Shown here piece after piece: positions 10,600-22,494 of a stretch of DNA of 64,000 nt. Position numbers and translations under genes: made by a program. The stretch lies in the NCBI GenBank assembly GCA_039654915.1, contig CM077594.1, positions 104,980,893 through 105,044,892 of the forward strand, written 5' to 3'. The notes beneath the pieces were generated by a model. It did not search any database, was not told where the DNA came from, and saw nothing but the letters and a program-made list of their open reading frames with translations. The stretch is from Aquilaria yunnanensis (lineage: Eukaryota; Streptophyta; Magnoliopsida; Malvales; Thymelaeaceae). Numbering within the stretch: position 1 is the stretch's first letter; each line of letters opens with the position of its first letter.

Positions 10600-13500
10600 C
10601 TGATGATCTACGTATAACCTATGCTAAGCCACCAGTTTCTCTTCATTTAATTCCTGCCTGCTAGCTAGAACAACCTAAATAAATTTATAATCTTAGTTCA
10701 ATTATGTGTATGTCCGGACCATTATAGGAAAATGGCTAAACGGACGCTGAGGGTGGACGGTTCCACCTCCCCATATAATTCAATGAAAATGATGATTTAA
10801 GTGTCTTTAGAATCACAAAATATCAAACATTTCTATATTTCTTATACTATAAAGTAGCTTATGCCTTTTTATATTCGGTAAGATACTTCCCTTTACCCAA
10901 AAGAAAATTAGATGTATAGATTTGATACGTTCAAAAATATAGACCCTATATATCTAAAAGATTTTCGAAAATATTTATAGGTATTTTCTTGAATGTACGT
11001 ATATATGCCTTTAACATTGTCGCTTTTTTCCATCTTCCTCCAACTCATTTTCATTTTTGAGCAAACGTAGGTAATTATGATACAATCAAATAAAGACAAT
11101 CTTACATTATGAACTATACTTATCTCCTCTACTTATATGTAGCGAAAAGAAAGGGAATATGTTTTAAAATTATAACAACCGATATCAAGGATACAAAACA
11201 TAACATTCATATGATGGCAACCTCAGACAAAGAGTTGTAGTATCCTCTATCCCCTCTATTATCTTCTTATCTTTCTTCATCGAAGCAATTCCTATCATCA
11301 TCTTGGTTGGTCGGACATGGAGATTTTGCTGATGATGGAAAATGGAGATATTCTACTTAATTAATAGGACAAGACATAAGTTAAACAGTAAAAGCATCGG
11401 TGGTAATCATTTTGATTTTGATAAATGTTCGGCGTTTATTACGGTCTAGGCAAACATAAAGCTAGGGTTTGCGGTAAAAATCGTTATTGCCAACCTCCCA
11501 CCCGAATCAAATCAGGCCGAGCTGAATCCAACGCCAACAGCTCGGGCTGACCAGGCAATAAGCTTCGGCTCTGCCTGCACTCTTCCCATTCCCATCCAAT
11601 GGACTACCTCGTTTATATGGGACCAAATTAACCAGCCATGCCGCCTCTGCAAAATACTGATCACTAGCAGCCAGGTGAACCACCCCATCCAACCCCCCCC
11701 CCCCCCCCCCCATCTCCGAAACATAGAAGATGTTAGGCTGGTCTCGTTCTCGTACGTACCCTTCCAGACCGCAACACGGACCAGTTTCGATGGAGACATG
11801 ACGGTACACTAACCGGAATGCACTTTGGTTGCTCCAAAATTTTCTAGTAACGGGCCTGGCTGAGTACCAGTAGCTCATCATGGATGCCCTAAGAATATAT
11901 ACTTGGAGAATGATCCATGGGTTCATAGGCCCACAATGGATTAGCATCTGCAAGCCCACAAGAATATCCACAAACAAATTGTCTTCATATCAGTTCCTTA
12001 TTTTTCATACCAATTAATTAGTATATTAGTTTTATCATGTTTTGCAGAAAAAAATGACTCCTTTGCCTAAAAAAATGAAAATTGCAAGAATTACTTTTAT
12101 TGCAAAACGAATTGGCCAAATATATACTATATTATTTTTCGTCTATAATTTTAAACTTTTTTCATATATGTAAACTACCAATTCCCTAATCATACACATG
12201 CACACATAGGTTAAAAATAAGCATGGAAGGAAACCAAACAAACATTATGAGGTGTATCTAGGGGCTAATGGAGCATGTGATGCTGCGATCTGTATTTAGT
12301 AAACGAAATGATGGATTTGGTCTTAAAAAGGGACGATTAAGCCACCATAAAATACTCATGTTTATAAAAAAAAATCAATAAAAAATATTGGGAAAATGTT
12401 GTTTTCATTCAAAGGGTGACGAAATAAATTAATTAAGGATGGAACAATATCCGAATGCATGCGGAAGATTAAAAAAAAAAATTCATATTTGCTTGATCAT
12501 ACCTTACAATTTTTTTTTGACAGACACATATGGACCTTCAAATTGAAGTATATATAACAAAAAAATTAGAATGTAATTCAATGAGGCAAACAAATATATT
12601 CTACTATAAATTAACAGACAATGGGAAACGGCGATAGGATGTGCAAGCTAGCTATTGCATGTGTTGTGTGGCCTACTACAACAACCACCAAACAAACCGG
12701 CCCTCAGACTGGATATATATAGGGAGACAATTCATAGGACCAAACTACAAGTACAAGTGGCCAACTGGGGGTTCTTCAAAGTCAGCAATCTACGCTGGGA
12801 GCCGATCCCCATAGGGAAATGCTTAGGAAAATCACGTAACGTTTGAGACGTGACGAGAAGTGGAAATTTGATACCAAAACCACTGTCACAAGGAACTCCG
12901 GTCGCCTCTTCTGTAGCATTCCCCAACTTCACTTGCACTGCTCTGCTCTGCCTATTTTACTTTTTCTCTTCCCTGTCAAGCAAATCCATACAAATAATTT
13001 TGTCCTTATAAGACAAGCAAATAAATTATTGTTGCAGGCCAGATGTTATTAGCCTGATGGACATGAATACTGTTACATTTGATAGTCTCTTGGGATTTAA
13101 TTTCTGACTTATAGTTGTTAACTTGATTGATATGAATATTATCATACTGTTTGGCGGTCTAAAGTTCAAATTTTGACCAAGGCAGCTTGACCTAGCCATA
13201 CCCAGTTAGGCTCATCTAATCCCTGCAGTGGCCTAGTGTCGTGTCTAAGTGAATGGAGGTAATTTTGGGGGGAAAAAACCGCACTTCGGTATTATATCTT
13301 TAATAAAATTCACAACTTGACCGTACTGATTTTAATGTTTATATCTATATGTTATAAAGGAATTATCTACCACCCCACACCAATAATCATTTTTTCTCGG
13401 TATCTCTTTAGATTTATAATATAGCACTTGAAACCCAATCTCACAATGAACAAGTGAATAAAGCTTATCTGTAGCCTACGTGTTAGAGTTTAAGTCTTTA

Positions 13501-13650
13501 TATAAGCCAAAATAAAAAACCTATCAAACCTCTTAAATTGGTTGTATTGCTTTTCATTCATCTCAATTTTTTTATAAGTTTTGAAAAAGACATCCAATAT
13601 TCAAGTAATTGAAACGTCTCCGTCAAATATTTTTGGTGCGAAATTTGTTA
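10600..13650. other. Intergenic sequence with a GC-richer island and a C19 tract
   Basis: Mostly AT-rich DNA. 11470-11980 is GC-richer, contains a 19-base cytosine run (11693-11711) and an open minus-strand frame of 156 codons that matches no family I know. 12710-13050 is also GC-richer, with a TATATATA stretch at about 12714. No gene structure can be supported. Confidence 0.45.
11693..11711 (+). repeat. Poly-C homopolymer (19 C)
   Basis: An uninterrupted run of 19 cytosines in moderately GC-rich DNA. Length may be affected by sequencing or assembly error. Confidence 0.85.
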
Positions 13651-13946
13651 TTAATAAGAGTAAATATCGCTAGTTGTCCCTAAACTATATTCATGTTACT
13701 TAATCATCTCAAAACTATCAGGTATTACATTAATCATCCTAAAACTATTTAATTGTTGCTATTTCATTCTGACATCAACTAAATCATTAAATATGGATGA
13801 AAAAGTGGTGTCACATCAACAACGCGTCATTTTTACATACCACATTAGTAACTACATCATTTTTTCATTCATATTTAACGGTTTAGTTGATTGCAAGATG
13901 AAATAACAACAATTAAATAATTTTAGAATGATTAGTGTAACACCTT

Positions 13947-14270
13947 TGTTGAAGATTGCCTCAACTTTGTTCTTAACCTTCATCCCACATGGACTAGGAA
14001 ACAAAGGCTTAATGCCTTAGCTTCATATTTCACCCTTCATCCCACATTGGCCATAGAAAGGGCCTTGGTACCTTCAACTCCTTATATAAGGAGCTTAGTT
14101 GTGACAATTAGAATTTGTCCCACAATCTAGTAGTCACTTAGATTGTATTCTTCTTCTTTCTTAGTGAATTCTTTCTTCCGGCTTGCCGCCCGAGGTTTTT
14201 CCCCGATTTGGGGTTTTCCTCGTAAATTCTCGTGTCTCTTTTCTTTGTGCTTACGTTCTGATTCCTAACA
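13947..14270 (+). repeat. 5' LTR of the young copia element
   Basis: 324 bp, TGTTGAAG...TCCTAACA, with TG/CA ends and a TATATAA promoter core at 14083-14089 inside a palindromic CCTTATATAAGG. The sequence is identical by eye to 18727-19050. Confidence 0.95.
14083..14089 (+). promoter_or_regulatory. LTR TATA box
   Basis: TATATAA within CTTATATAAGGAG of the 5' LTR, in the expected U3 position for driving the element's genomic RNA. The same motif occurs in the 3' LTR near 18863. Confidence 0.6.
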
Positions 14271-14273
14271 AAC

Positions 14274-14286
14274 TGGTATCAGAGCC
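14274..14286 (+). other. Primer binding site for initiator tRNA-Met
   Basis: TGGTATCAGAGCC, three bases after the LTR end. This is the canonical plant copia primer site, complementary to the 3' end of initiator Met tRNA. Confidence 0.9.
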
Positions 14287-14407
14287 AAGGTTAGGTTAGT
14301 GATAGCTGCTTATAGTATGCTCTGTGGTTGCCCCTAATAGGCGGATACTCCACATCAGAAATAAGTAGTTTATCAATTCATCTTGTGGTGTTGGGTACTA
14401 TTCTCAT

Positions 14408-14570
14408 ATACAGTTACTATTCCCGTATACGATCACTATTCCTGTATACGGTTACTATTCACATACTGTTTCTGTATACGAGTATTATTTCCGTATACGA
14501 TCACTATTCCCGTATACGGATACTGTTCCCATATACGGTCACTATTCACGTGTACGGTTACTATTCACGT
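14408..14570 (+). repeat. 19-bp minisatellite in the copia leader
   Basis: About eight and a half imperfect copies of a 19-bp unit of the form ATACGGTTACTATTCCCGT, between the primer site and the gag start. One unit carries an 11-bp expansion. The tract stays open in the gag frame, but its translation (repeated tyrosine/threonine/isoleucine runs) does not look like protein, so I treat it as untranslated leader. Confidence 0.8.
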
Positions 14571-14619
14571 GAAATTGTCAGAGCTTATTTTTGCTCAGAA
14601 AGCTCGTTGCAGAGCTGTG

Positions 14620-17600
14620 ATGGCTTCGACATCGACAAAGCTTGATATAGCACCACTCACGTATAGCACAAAGTTTTCAATTTGGAAAATCAAGATGAAA
14701 GCAATTCTCATAAGTCTTGATTTGGATGAGGCACTACTCGGGATGGAGAATATGTCCGGAACAGAGCAGGAAAAGGAGAGAAAGAATCTAAAGGCGCTCG
14801 CTCAAATTCAGTTGCACTTATCAACGGAGATTCTTCAGGAGGTCAGTAAAGAGACAACTGCTGCCAGCTTATGGTTGAAGCTTGAATCGCTTCTTATGAC
14901 AAAAAATCCAGCAAGTCGCTTGTACGCTAAATCCAGGCTGTACTCGCATAAGCTGTCAGAAGGTAAGTCTATTAAATCATATATTGAAGAATTCAGAGAG
15001 ATCATCAATGATTTAGAAAATCTTGATGTTAAAACCGATGGTGAGGATTTGGCTATGCTTTTATTATATCATCTGCCAACATCATACAATAGTTTCCGTG
15101 ATACCATGCTTTATGGAAAAGATACAATAACTTTAGATGAAGTCTGTTCCAGTTTATTGTCAAGAGATAGGATGGACACTTCAAAGCGTGAGGAAAGCGG
15201 AGAAGGCTTGTATTCAAGAGGCAGATCAGTTGAAAGAAAGAATGATAGAGGATCATCTTCAAGGTCCAAGTCAAAACATCGGAATCTTTATTGTAACTAT
15301 TGTAAGAAGAAAGGTCACATCAAGGATGATTGTTACAAATTAAAGAAGAAGAATCAAAATGCTGGAAATGGAGACAAGAACAAGCAAAGGCCACCAGATG
15401 AGGCTAGTATTGCCACCAATGAAGATGACTTTGCTTTAGTTGCTGAAAACTCATCTATAAACAGTACAGAAGCTCATATAACTGCACAAGCAGAAAGTAG
15501 CAGGAGTGGCGAATGGACCATGGATTCTGCTTGCTCATTCCATTTGACTCCCCATAAGGACTGGTTTTACACATATGAACCGGTCAATCGAGGAGTAGTC
15601 ATGATGGGGAATGACAATGCATGTAGAATTGCAGGCATCGGTGACATCAAAATTCGAATGCATGATGGGATAGTGAGAACACTATCAAATGTTCGCCATG
15701 TCCCTGATATGAGAAGAAATTTAATTTCTTTGAGTACATTGGAAGAAAATGGTTGTTCCTTTATTGGCAGGGATGGTTCGCTGAAAATCGTCAAAGGATC
15801 ATTGGTAGTCATGAAAGGTCAGCGGAAAGGAAAGCTCTACATTTTGGATGGCAAGACCGTGGAAGGCCAATCTGCAGTTGCTGAATCATCTATGTCTGAT
15901 GAGGAGGTGACAAAATTGTGGCACATGAGGCTAGGCCATATGAGTGAAAGAGGCATTTCTGAGCTGAGCAAAAGAGGACTACTCGGAGAACAAAAGGTCA
16001 GTAAGTTAGATTTCTGCGAACATTGCTTATTTGGAAAGCAAAAGAGAATCTCTTTTACTACTCCTGCAAAACATAACACTAAAGGAACTCTTGATTATAT
16101 TCATGCTGATGTTTGGGGACCGTCTCGTGAGGCATCTCTTGGTGGAGCTCGTTACATGGTTACCTTCATTGATGATTTTTCAAGGAAGGTTTGGGCATAT
16201 TTCTTGAAGCATAAGAATGAAGCCTTTGTCGCATTTAAGCAGTGGAAGACTCTGATCGAGAAGCAGACCGGGAAGCAGGTGAAACGGCTAAGGACAGATA
16301 ATGGTTTGGAATTCTGTTCGGGAGAATTCAAACAATACTGCAAGGATCAAGGTATTGTTCGCCATCTGACCGTTCCAGGGACTCCACAACAAAATGGTGT
16401 AGCAGAACGGATGAACAGAACCTTGTTGGAAAAGGCAAGATGCATGCTTTCAAACTCTAGATTGGGGAAGAAATTTTGGGCAGAGGCAGTCTCTACAGCT
16501 TGTTTTCTGGTAAACAGATCTCCTCATACTTTTATTGGTTTAAAGACACCTGAAGAAGTTTGGTCGGGCAGTCCGGCTAACTATAATGATCTTAAGATAT
16601 TTGGATGTCCTGCTTATGCATATGTGAATGAAGGGAAGTTAGATCCTAGATCGATTAAATGTGTCTTTCTAGGATACACTACAGGAGTTAAAGGGTATAA
16701 ATTATGGAATCCTCATACTTCCAAAGTTTTCACAGCCAGGAATGTTATGTTTGATGAGACATCCATGTTGCATCAAAAGGAGGAGTTGACTGTCGCTGAT
16801 CCAAGCATTGAGAAGGAAAAGATTGGAAGCAAGGTGGAGCTCCAAATACATCCTGAAAGTCATGATCAGGATGTCAAGGATACACAAGTTGAGGTGGAGC
16901 AACAAGCCGCAACTGATGACATTCAGCCTTCTCATTCTATTGCTATCAATCGTCCCCGTCGTAGCAATCAAGGTATGCCTCGAAAGAGGTTAATTGAGGA
17001 AGCAGACTTTGTTGGGTTTGCTTTTGCAGCTGCTAAAGAGACAGAGAGTTGTTTTGAACCTGCAAATTATAAAGATGCAACTAACTGTCCAGAATCTTCT
17101 AAGTGGGTTGTAGCTATGCAAGAAGAGATGGAATCGCTTCAAAAGAATGACACTTGGACACTAGCTAAACTACCGAAAGGTAAAAGAACTGTCAAGTGTA
17201 AGTGGGTGTTCAAGAAGAAAGAAGGAATTCCCGGAGTTGAAGAACCAAGGTATAAAGGTAGACTAGTTGCAAAAGGCTTTAGCCAGGTACCGGGAGTTGA
17301 CTTTAATGATATTTATTCTCCTGTTGTGAAGCATAGTTCTATCCGACTGTTTCTTGGTCTTGTTGCGTTAGATGATCTTGAGTTGGAGCAACTTGATGTT
17401 AAAACAGCTTTTCTGCATGGTGATTTAAAGGAAGAAATCTACATGGAGCAACCCGAAGGTTTTAAGGTCGAGGGGAAGGAGGACCATGTCTGCAAACTCC
17501 AGAAGTCATTATATGGCCTCAAACAATCACCTCGACAATGGTATAAATGCTTTGATATGTTTGCTTTGAATCTTGGTTTCAGGAGAAGCAGTTATGATTC

Positions 17601-18615
17601 ATGTGTCTACATGAGACCGGTTGGAGATGGTTCATTCACATATTTACTGCTTTATGTGGATGACATGCTTATCGCAGCAAGGAGCAAGTCAGAAATTGCC
17701 AAGATTAAGGCGCAATTAAGTGCAGAATTTGATATGAAGGATTTAGGTGCAGCAAAATGGATCCTAGGCATGGAGATCAGGCGTGATCGCAAGGCTAGGA
17801 AGCTTTATCTTTCACAGGAGGGTTATGTACGCAAAGTTCTGGAGAGGTTTGACATGAGCAAAGCCAAATCAGTTTCTACACCTCTTGCTGCACACTTCAA
17901 GTTATCATCGCATCAATGTCCGACAACAAATGAAGAAATTAAGAAGATGGAGAAAATACCATATGCAAGTGCTGTTGGGAGCATTATGTATGCAATGGTT
18001 TGCACGCGTCCCGACTTAGCACATGCAGTTAGCGTTGTGAGCCGTTACATGGCTAATCCAGGACAAGAGCATTGGCAAGCAGTAAAATGGATATTAAGGT
18101 ATCTAAAAGGTACAACTACGGCTTATCTTGAGTTTGGCGGTTCTAAAGCTGGATTGATTGGATATGTGGATTCTGACTACGCGGGTAATCTTGACACTCG
18201 ACGATCCACATCAGGTTACATTTTTACATTCGGTGGTTGTGCTGTGAGCTGGAAGGCTTGCCTACAAGCAACAGTTGCTCTTTCAACTGCAGAAGCAGAG
18301 TATATGGCAATCACTGAAGCAATAAAGGAAGCAATTTGGCTTAGAAATATTTATACAGAGCTTACTCAAGATGATCGCAGACTGAAGATATATTGTGATA
18401 GCCAAAGTGCTATTTTCTTGACAAAAGATAGCATGCTCCATGAGCGTACTAAACATATTGGGGTCAAATATCACTTTGTTCGTGAAATTGTTGATAAAGG
18501 TGATATTGTGATCATGAAGGTTAGTACGCTGGATAATGCTGCTGATATGATGACGAAGACTCTTCCTGGATCTAAGTTCAAACATTGTTTGGACTTAGTA
18601 AATCTTATTTGTTGA
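14620..18615 (+). CDS. Copia gag-pol polyprotein (intact)
   Basis: 1331 aa without stops. The ATG at 14620 (MASTSTKLD) was chosen because upstream codons run through the leader minisatellite. Gag helices occupy about 1-200. A CCHC zinc knuckle CX2CX4HX4C lies at 225-238. The aspartic protease has DSA at 302-304. The integrase HHCC zinc site is H435/H440/C466/C469, and its DDE triad is D497, D560, E596 (35 residues between the last two). Reverse transcriptase has YVDD at 1012-1015. RNase H follows, with DSD near 1184-1186 and the TRRSTSGY block. The order PR-IN-RT-RH defines copia. All catalytic residues I can check are present, so the product should be enzymatically competent. It makes virus-like particles and integrates element cDNA. 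Confidence 0.95.
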   Translation: MASTSTKLDIAPLTYSTKFSIWKIKMKAILISLDLDEALLGMENMSGTEQEKERKNLKALAQIQLHLSTEILQEVSKETTAASLWLKLESLLMTKNPASRLYAKSRLYSHKLSEGKSIKSYIEEFREIINDLENLDVKTDGEDLAMLLLYHLPTSYNSFRDTMLYGKDTITLDEVCSSLLSRDRMDTSKREESGEGLYSRGRSVERKNDRGSSSRSKSKHRNLYCNYCKKKGHIKDDCYKLKKKNQNAGNGDKNKQRPPDEASIATNEDDFALVAENSSINSTEAHITAQAESSRSGEWTMDSACSFHLTPHKDWFYTYEPVNRGVVMMGNDNACRIAGIGDIKIRMHDGIVRTLSNVRHVPDMRRNLISLSTLEENGCSFIGRDGSLKIVKGSLVVMKGQRKGKLYILDGKTVEGQSAVAESSMSDEEVTKLWHMRLGHMSERGISELSKRGLLGEQKVSKLDFCEHCLFGKQKRISFTTPAKHNTKGTLDYIHADVWGPSREASLGGARYMVTFIDDFSRKVWAYFLKHKNEAFVAFKQWKTLIEKQTGKQVKRLRTDNGLEFCSGEFKQYCKDQGIVRHLTVPGTPQQNGVAERMNRTLLEKARCMLSNSRLGKKFWAEAVSTACFLVNRSPHTFIGLKTPEEVWSGSPANYNDLKIFGCPAYAYVNEGKLDPRSIKCVFLGYTTGVKGYKLWNPHTSKVFTARNVMFDETSMLHQKEELTVADPSIEKEKIGSKVELQIHPESHDQDVKDTQVEVEQQAATDDIQPSHSIAINRPRRSNQGMPRKRLIEEADFVGFAFAAAKETESCFEPANYKDATNCPESSKWVVAMQEEMESLQKNDTWTLAKLPKGKRTVKCKWVFKKKEGIPGVEEPRYKGRLVAKGFSQVPGVDFNDIYSPVVKHSSIRLFLGLVALDDLELEQLDVKTAFLHGDLKEEIYMEQPEGFKVEGKEDHVCKLQKSLYGLKQSPRQWYKCFDMFALNLGFRRSSYDSCVYMRPVGDGSFTYLLLYVDDMLIAARSKSEIAKIKAQLSAEFDMKDLGAAKWILGMEIRRDRKARKLYLSQEGYVRKVLERFDMSKAKSVSTPLAAHFKLSSHQCPTTNEEIKKMEKIPYASAVGSIMYAMVCTRPDLAHAVSVVSRYMANPGQEHWQAVKWILRYLKGTTTAYLEFGGSKAGLIGYVDSDYAGNLDTRRSTSGYIFTFGGCAVSWKACLQATVALSTAEAEYMAITEAIKEAIWLRNIYTELTQDDRRLKIYCDSQSAIFLTKDSMLHERTKHIGVKYHFVREIVDKGDIVIMKVSTLDNAADMMTKTLPGSKFKHCLDLVNLIC

Positions 18616-18715
18616 TTATCACTTATTTGGAGGTGGCTGTGAAGATCAGAGAAGAAGGTTACAGATCAATTTGGTATGAAGGTGGAGTTTTGTTCATGTA
18701 CAACAAAATTGATGC

Positions 18716-18726
18716 AAGGTGGAGAT
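18716..18726 (+). other. Polypurine tract of the young copia element
   Basis: AAGGTGGAGAT lies immediately 5' of the 3' LTR, the standard plus-strand priming position. About 100 bp of non-coding sequence separates it from the gag-pol stop. Confidence 0.8.
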
Positions 18727-19050
18727 TGTTGAAGATTGCCTCAACTTTGTTCTTAACCTTCATCCCACATGGACTAGGAAACAAAGGCTTAATGCCTTAG
18801 CTTCATATTTCACCCTTCATCCCACATTGGCCATAGAAAGGGCCTTGGTACCTTCAACTCCTTATATAAGGAGCTTAGTTGTGACAATTAGAATTTGTCC
18901 CACAATCTAGTAGTCACTTAGATTGTATTCTTCTTCTTTCTTAGTGAATTCTTTCTTCCGGCTTGCCGCCCGAGGTTTTTCCCCGATTTGGGGTTTTCCT
19001 CGTAAATTCTCGTGTCTCTTTTCTTTGTGCTTACGTTCTGATTCCTAACA
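18727..19050 (+). repeat. 3' LTR of the young copia element
   Basis: 324 bp, the same sequence as the 5' LTR, and followed by ACCTT which repeats the base flank of the 5' LTR. Confidence 0.95.
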
Positions 19051-19100
19051 ACCTTAAATAATATAGGTATAGTCTAGGGAGAACTGGCAATATTCACCTC

Positions 19101-19645
19101 TTAATAACCACATTTTGAAAAACAATATGAGTTTTGAATACTGCATGAGCAAAATCAACGACAGGCAAGAGAAATTGACTGATATAAATATTTTGCTTGC
19201 CTTTTACGTGGCCAAAAAAATCAAAAGAAAAAAGGAGAAATCTTATTGCTGAGAATGCAATTAAGTTCGAGTACCAGCTAGTATAGGGGACAATTACTAG
19301 CTTTAATGTATTTTACGTCTCAACCAGAGAATGGCAAAATCGAGACGTAAATATACAACCAGGTGTCAATCCGAACAAAATTAGCAGTGGAGGCTTTAAT
19401 GGTTTATAAATAGATGTCCTCTAATGTAAGTTGTAAACTTGTAATGGAATAAAAGGGGAGAGTAGAAACAAAAACTAATGGACCCGGCTCGTTTAAAATC
19501 AGGGCCCTGATTGAAGTGTATATTTATCTGACAAAATCATTAGCGATGTTAGATGAATAAAAAATTATTTAATGGTGACTTTTAAATTTTAAAACTTAAA
19601 GAGTGATTATCTCGAACAATATAAAATATTTCAAATTTGACACTA
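19101..19645. other. AT-rich intergenic sequence
   Basis: Nothing recognisable apart from an AT-rich composition. Confidence 0.4.
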
Positions 19646-19649
19646 ATAA

Positions 19650-21267
19650 AAAATGCCAAACTACACTAGAGGCCCCTGAATTTTTCTAAACCCTCAAACT
19701 AAAACTTGGCCAGTAGACTAGAGGCCCTCTAACTTTCCAACTTGATACGTTTTAGTCCAACTTGTTCACCTGACTTTTTTTTTTCCTAATGGCTTAAATA
19801 CACCAGAACCCCTCAAACGTTGATAACTCATCCAAGTTAGTCATCAAACTAGAAATTGCACTAGGCCTTAAACTTTGCAATAGACAATGGGCATTATAAA
19901 AATCCAAAGTAAATACAATTTCTATTGACTTTTTTAGGTTGGGTAAGAAAAAATTTATTAAAACTAATTAATTTATAAAAAATTTATTCATGTGCTTATT
20001 AGGTAAATATAGAATTAGCTATCAAATGATTCTAGGTAAAACAAAGTAAAAAATAAAAATATTGCATCATCTATAATCAGAAAAGATAGTATAAAAACAA
20101 CATGTGTTTAACAAAAAATTATAGAACAACCGATTTGTGACAAAGTTCCACGATAACACATTTTATCTCATCCACTATAATGATATACCTATAAAGATGC
20201 ACATGATACCTGCCGTAAAGCAAGTATTTTTTTTTTATTTTTTTATTTTTTTATGGTTGTGATTAAAGATAACTATCAAAACCATAAAAAAATACATTAA
20301 CTAAATATTTCAAGAAAAAGGTTAAAAATAGTTGAGGAATGTATTCGTTCTTATGAAAATTCTGTAAAAGAATATATAGTGTCATATTTTTAATCAACAT
20401 ATATTATTTTTCTACTATATTATTTTCTCATTATAAATAATGTATTTTTAATTCTACCTTTATTTTTTCCAAAATCAATATAATTTGAAGGATAATAAAA
20501 TAAGTTACCTAATATTCACTTGATAATGTTTGTCATTAATTAATTAATTTTAATGCTTTTTTCCTTCCTTAGTCTAAAACAGAATATTTAATAAAAACAT
20601 ACTCCTTCCATCCTCTAATAATTGAAATGTTTCTCTATGTAAGGATATTAAAGTATATGTAATTTATATTTTTTTTTTCAATTTTTCACATGAAACTAAA
20701 ATTTTTTTAAATAAATTTGATTTTGTGTAGTGAGGGTTTAAATAATGATTAAAAAATAAAAGATTCTTTTTTTGGATTTTGTGTAGTTCAAATGAAGACT
20801 AAAAAAAATTATTGGGTTTTGTATAGTAAGAGTTTAAATGATGATAGTAAGATACACTAAAAGTTGAAAACTTTCTAAAAATGAAAATATTTCATTCTTT
20901 TTGGGACAGTAAAAAAAAGAATACGTTTCATTCTTTTTGGGACGAATGAAGTATTATTTTTTTTAACAAAATAAAAGTGGTTTTGACATTTTTAAAGTAT
21001 AAAATTGGTATTCCTGTCATCCAAAATCTCCATTCAATTATTTACACTGGATTTTTACTAATTTTTATTGCAAAGTTTAGGGGTTTTGTTGTTTGATGAG
21101 CTTCTTGGATTGTTGTCAAATTTTAATGGCTCATGGTGCATTTAAGCCATTAAAAACGAAGTCACGTTGCAAAGCCAGAGGAGGACTTGTATCAACCGAT
21201 TTTTAGTTTAAGGACAAACTTGTGTGAGTTGGTAAAGTTCAGATGGTCTCTGGTGTACTTTGGGCGA
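19650..21267. mobile_element. Long-TIR DNA element (Mutator-like)
   Basis: The left arm (about 19650-19890) and the complement of the right arm (about 21065-21267) share the end motif GCC(C)AAA-TACAC-AGAG, then AATGGCTTAAAT and TAAACTTTGCAATA in the same order. They form an inverted repeat of about 200 bp. The AT-rich interior has no transposase and contains a nested Stowaway-like element. A target duplication is not obvious, so the ends are approximate. Confidence 0.65.
20602..20951. mobile_element. Stowaway-like MITE nested in the 19650-21267 element
   Basis: Ends CTCCTTCCATCC... and the complement of ...GGGACGAATGAAG form the CTCCCTCCGTCCC-type termini of Stowaway (Tc1/mariner) MITEs, flanked by TA at both sides (20600-20601, 20952-20953). 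The interior has a locally repeated GGTTTAAATAATGAT / AGTTTAAATGATGAT motif. Confidence 0.6.
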
Positions 21268-21269
21268 TC

Positions 21270-22480
21270 ACAAACTCTATGATATATAGCATGGAAGGAC
21301 CATATTGAATTGGTGAGAAACCCGAGTACCTAGCAATAGAATATGTGAGAATTAGCGTCCCCTGGGGAGGTAGATTCCAAGGGCAAAGCAAAGGAAATTT
21401 ACAAGTGAATGATTCCAATTTCAATGCCGTCCTGAGACTGCTCATTTACATGTGGGACGCATGTGAGCGTCATTAAAACAACTTGCAATTTAGGACAAAC
21501 TGATGCCTTTTACATGATGCAACAACTCCTTTTTATCACATTCCCCTCCCCCCCAATATCAATACTATGTAACCAACCTATTCATAATTTCTTCTCTCTC
21601 TCTCTCTCTCTCTGTTATTTGAGTAATCTTTACATCACATATAATACTTTCCTCATTTCAAAACAATAGTAATATTAACTTGTTCGCGTAATTTTGCTCT
21701 TTCCTTTTTTTTTTTTTTTTTGTTTTCGAAAATGAAAGGGGCTGTTGTGCCCTTGTTATTAATTTGCATATGTGATGAATTTTGGTTTTTGCCTTTTAGC
21801 ATATCTTTAGATGGTAAAGAAAATGTAAAGTTTGCACTATATCATATTTCGAATTTTGTCAAAAAAATATCTGGTTTCATGCGTTGGACTATAACAAAGA
21901 CTACTTATGTCACCTCAAAATAAACGAAAACTAATATGTTTAAGAAATATACTAGATAGGTACTCCCAAATATTCCTTTTTCAATTAATCAGAAAATACG
22001 AATACGTTTGTCTTGTTATATCGAGATGATGGAAAAATTCTGATGCATGACGAAGCATACAAGTACGGTCCTGGCACCCAGGATTAATTCAGTGGTGATA
22101 AAAAATAAACATTAAGCGAATTTATTTGTAGAGTTGATAAAGTCACTTTTCAAAATTTGTGAGCTACTGATATCTAGTAGAAAATGTGAATATAAGAAAC
22201 TATTCTCCCAATATAATCGGACACAATATAGTTTAAATTCATTTTCTCACCATTAATACTCAACTATCTTATATTTAAAGATTATAAATTTTTAATTTCT
22301 AAAATATTAATTTTCTAAAAAATTTCATACTGCTCCTCATATTCATTTTGATATGTGACATCAATTTCCTTTAGGTGACAGCTTCTTTTATAAGATTTGA
22401 AGAGGTATTTTGTATATTTTTCTTCTAGAAAAAAAAACGTAGAGGTGTAGGTTTCAACCTAACTTATTTAATAATATTTT
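21270..22480. other. Intergenic sequence with a TC microsatellite
   Basis: AT-rich, containing a (TC)n run at 21593-21613. Short frames have no protein-like features. Confidence 0.45.
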
Positions 22481-22494
22481 TTGTTTTCTCTCAC

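Larger units (their letters stand above)
13947..19050 (+). mobile_element. Intact, young Ty1/copia retrotransposon (Tnt1/Tork-like)
   Basis: 5104 bp with two 324-bp LTRs that I read as identical base for base. A perfect 5-bp target duplication ACCTT is present (13942-13946 and 19051-19055). An initiator-Met primer site abuts the 5' LTR, and a purine tract abuts the 3' LTR. One uninterrupted 1331-codon gag-pol frame lies between them. Identical LTRs imply a recent insertion. By gag, integrase and RT character it belongs with Tnt1-94-like copia elements; the exact lineage needs a tree. Confidence 0.95.
13658..19100. mobile_element. Mutator-like MITE split by a young copia element
   Basis: The outer arms GAGTAAATATCGCTAGTTGT (13658) and the complement of 19056-19100 (GAGGTGAATATTGCCAGTTC) are inverted repeats. 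TTAATAA lies immediately outside both (13651-13657 and 19101-19107). Without the 5.1-kb copia insertion the element would be about 335 bp, and it matches the uninterrupted copy at 59911-60254 in arm sequence and internal order. Non-coding. Confidence 0.75.

Noticed and set aside
11507..11977. 156-codon minus-strand frame in a GC-richer island
   Set aside because: It depends on the poly-C tract to give a glycine run, has no recognisable domain and no splice or promoter context. The tract length may also be an assembly artefact.
14383..14619. Extension of the copia polyprotein by 79 codons upstream of 14620
   Set aside because: The extension translates the 19-bp leader minisatellite and does not resemble gag. 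The downstream ATG gives a normal gag start.
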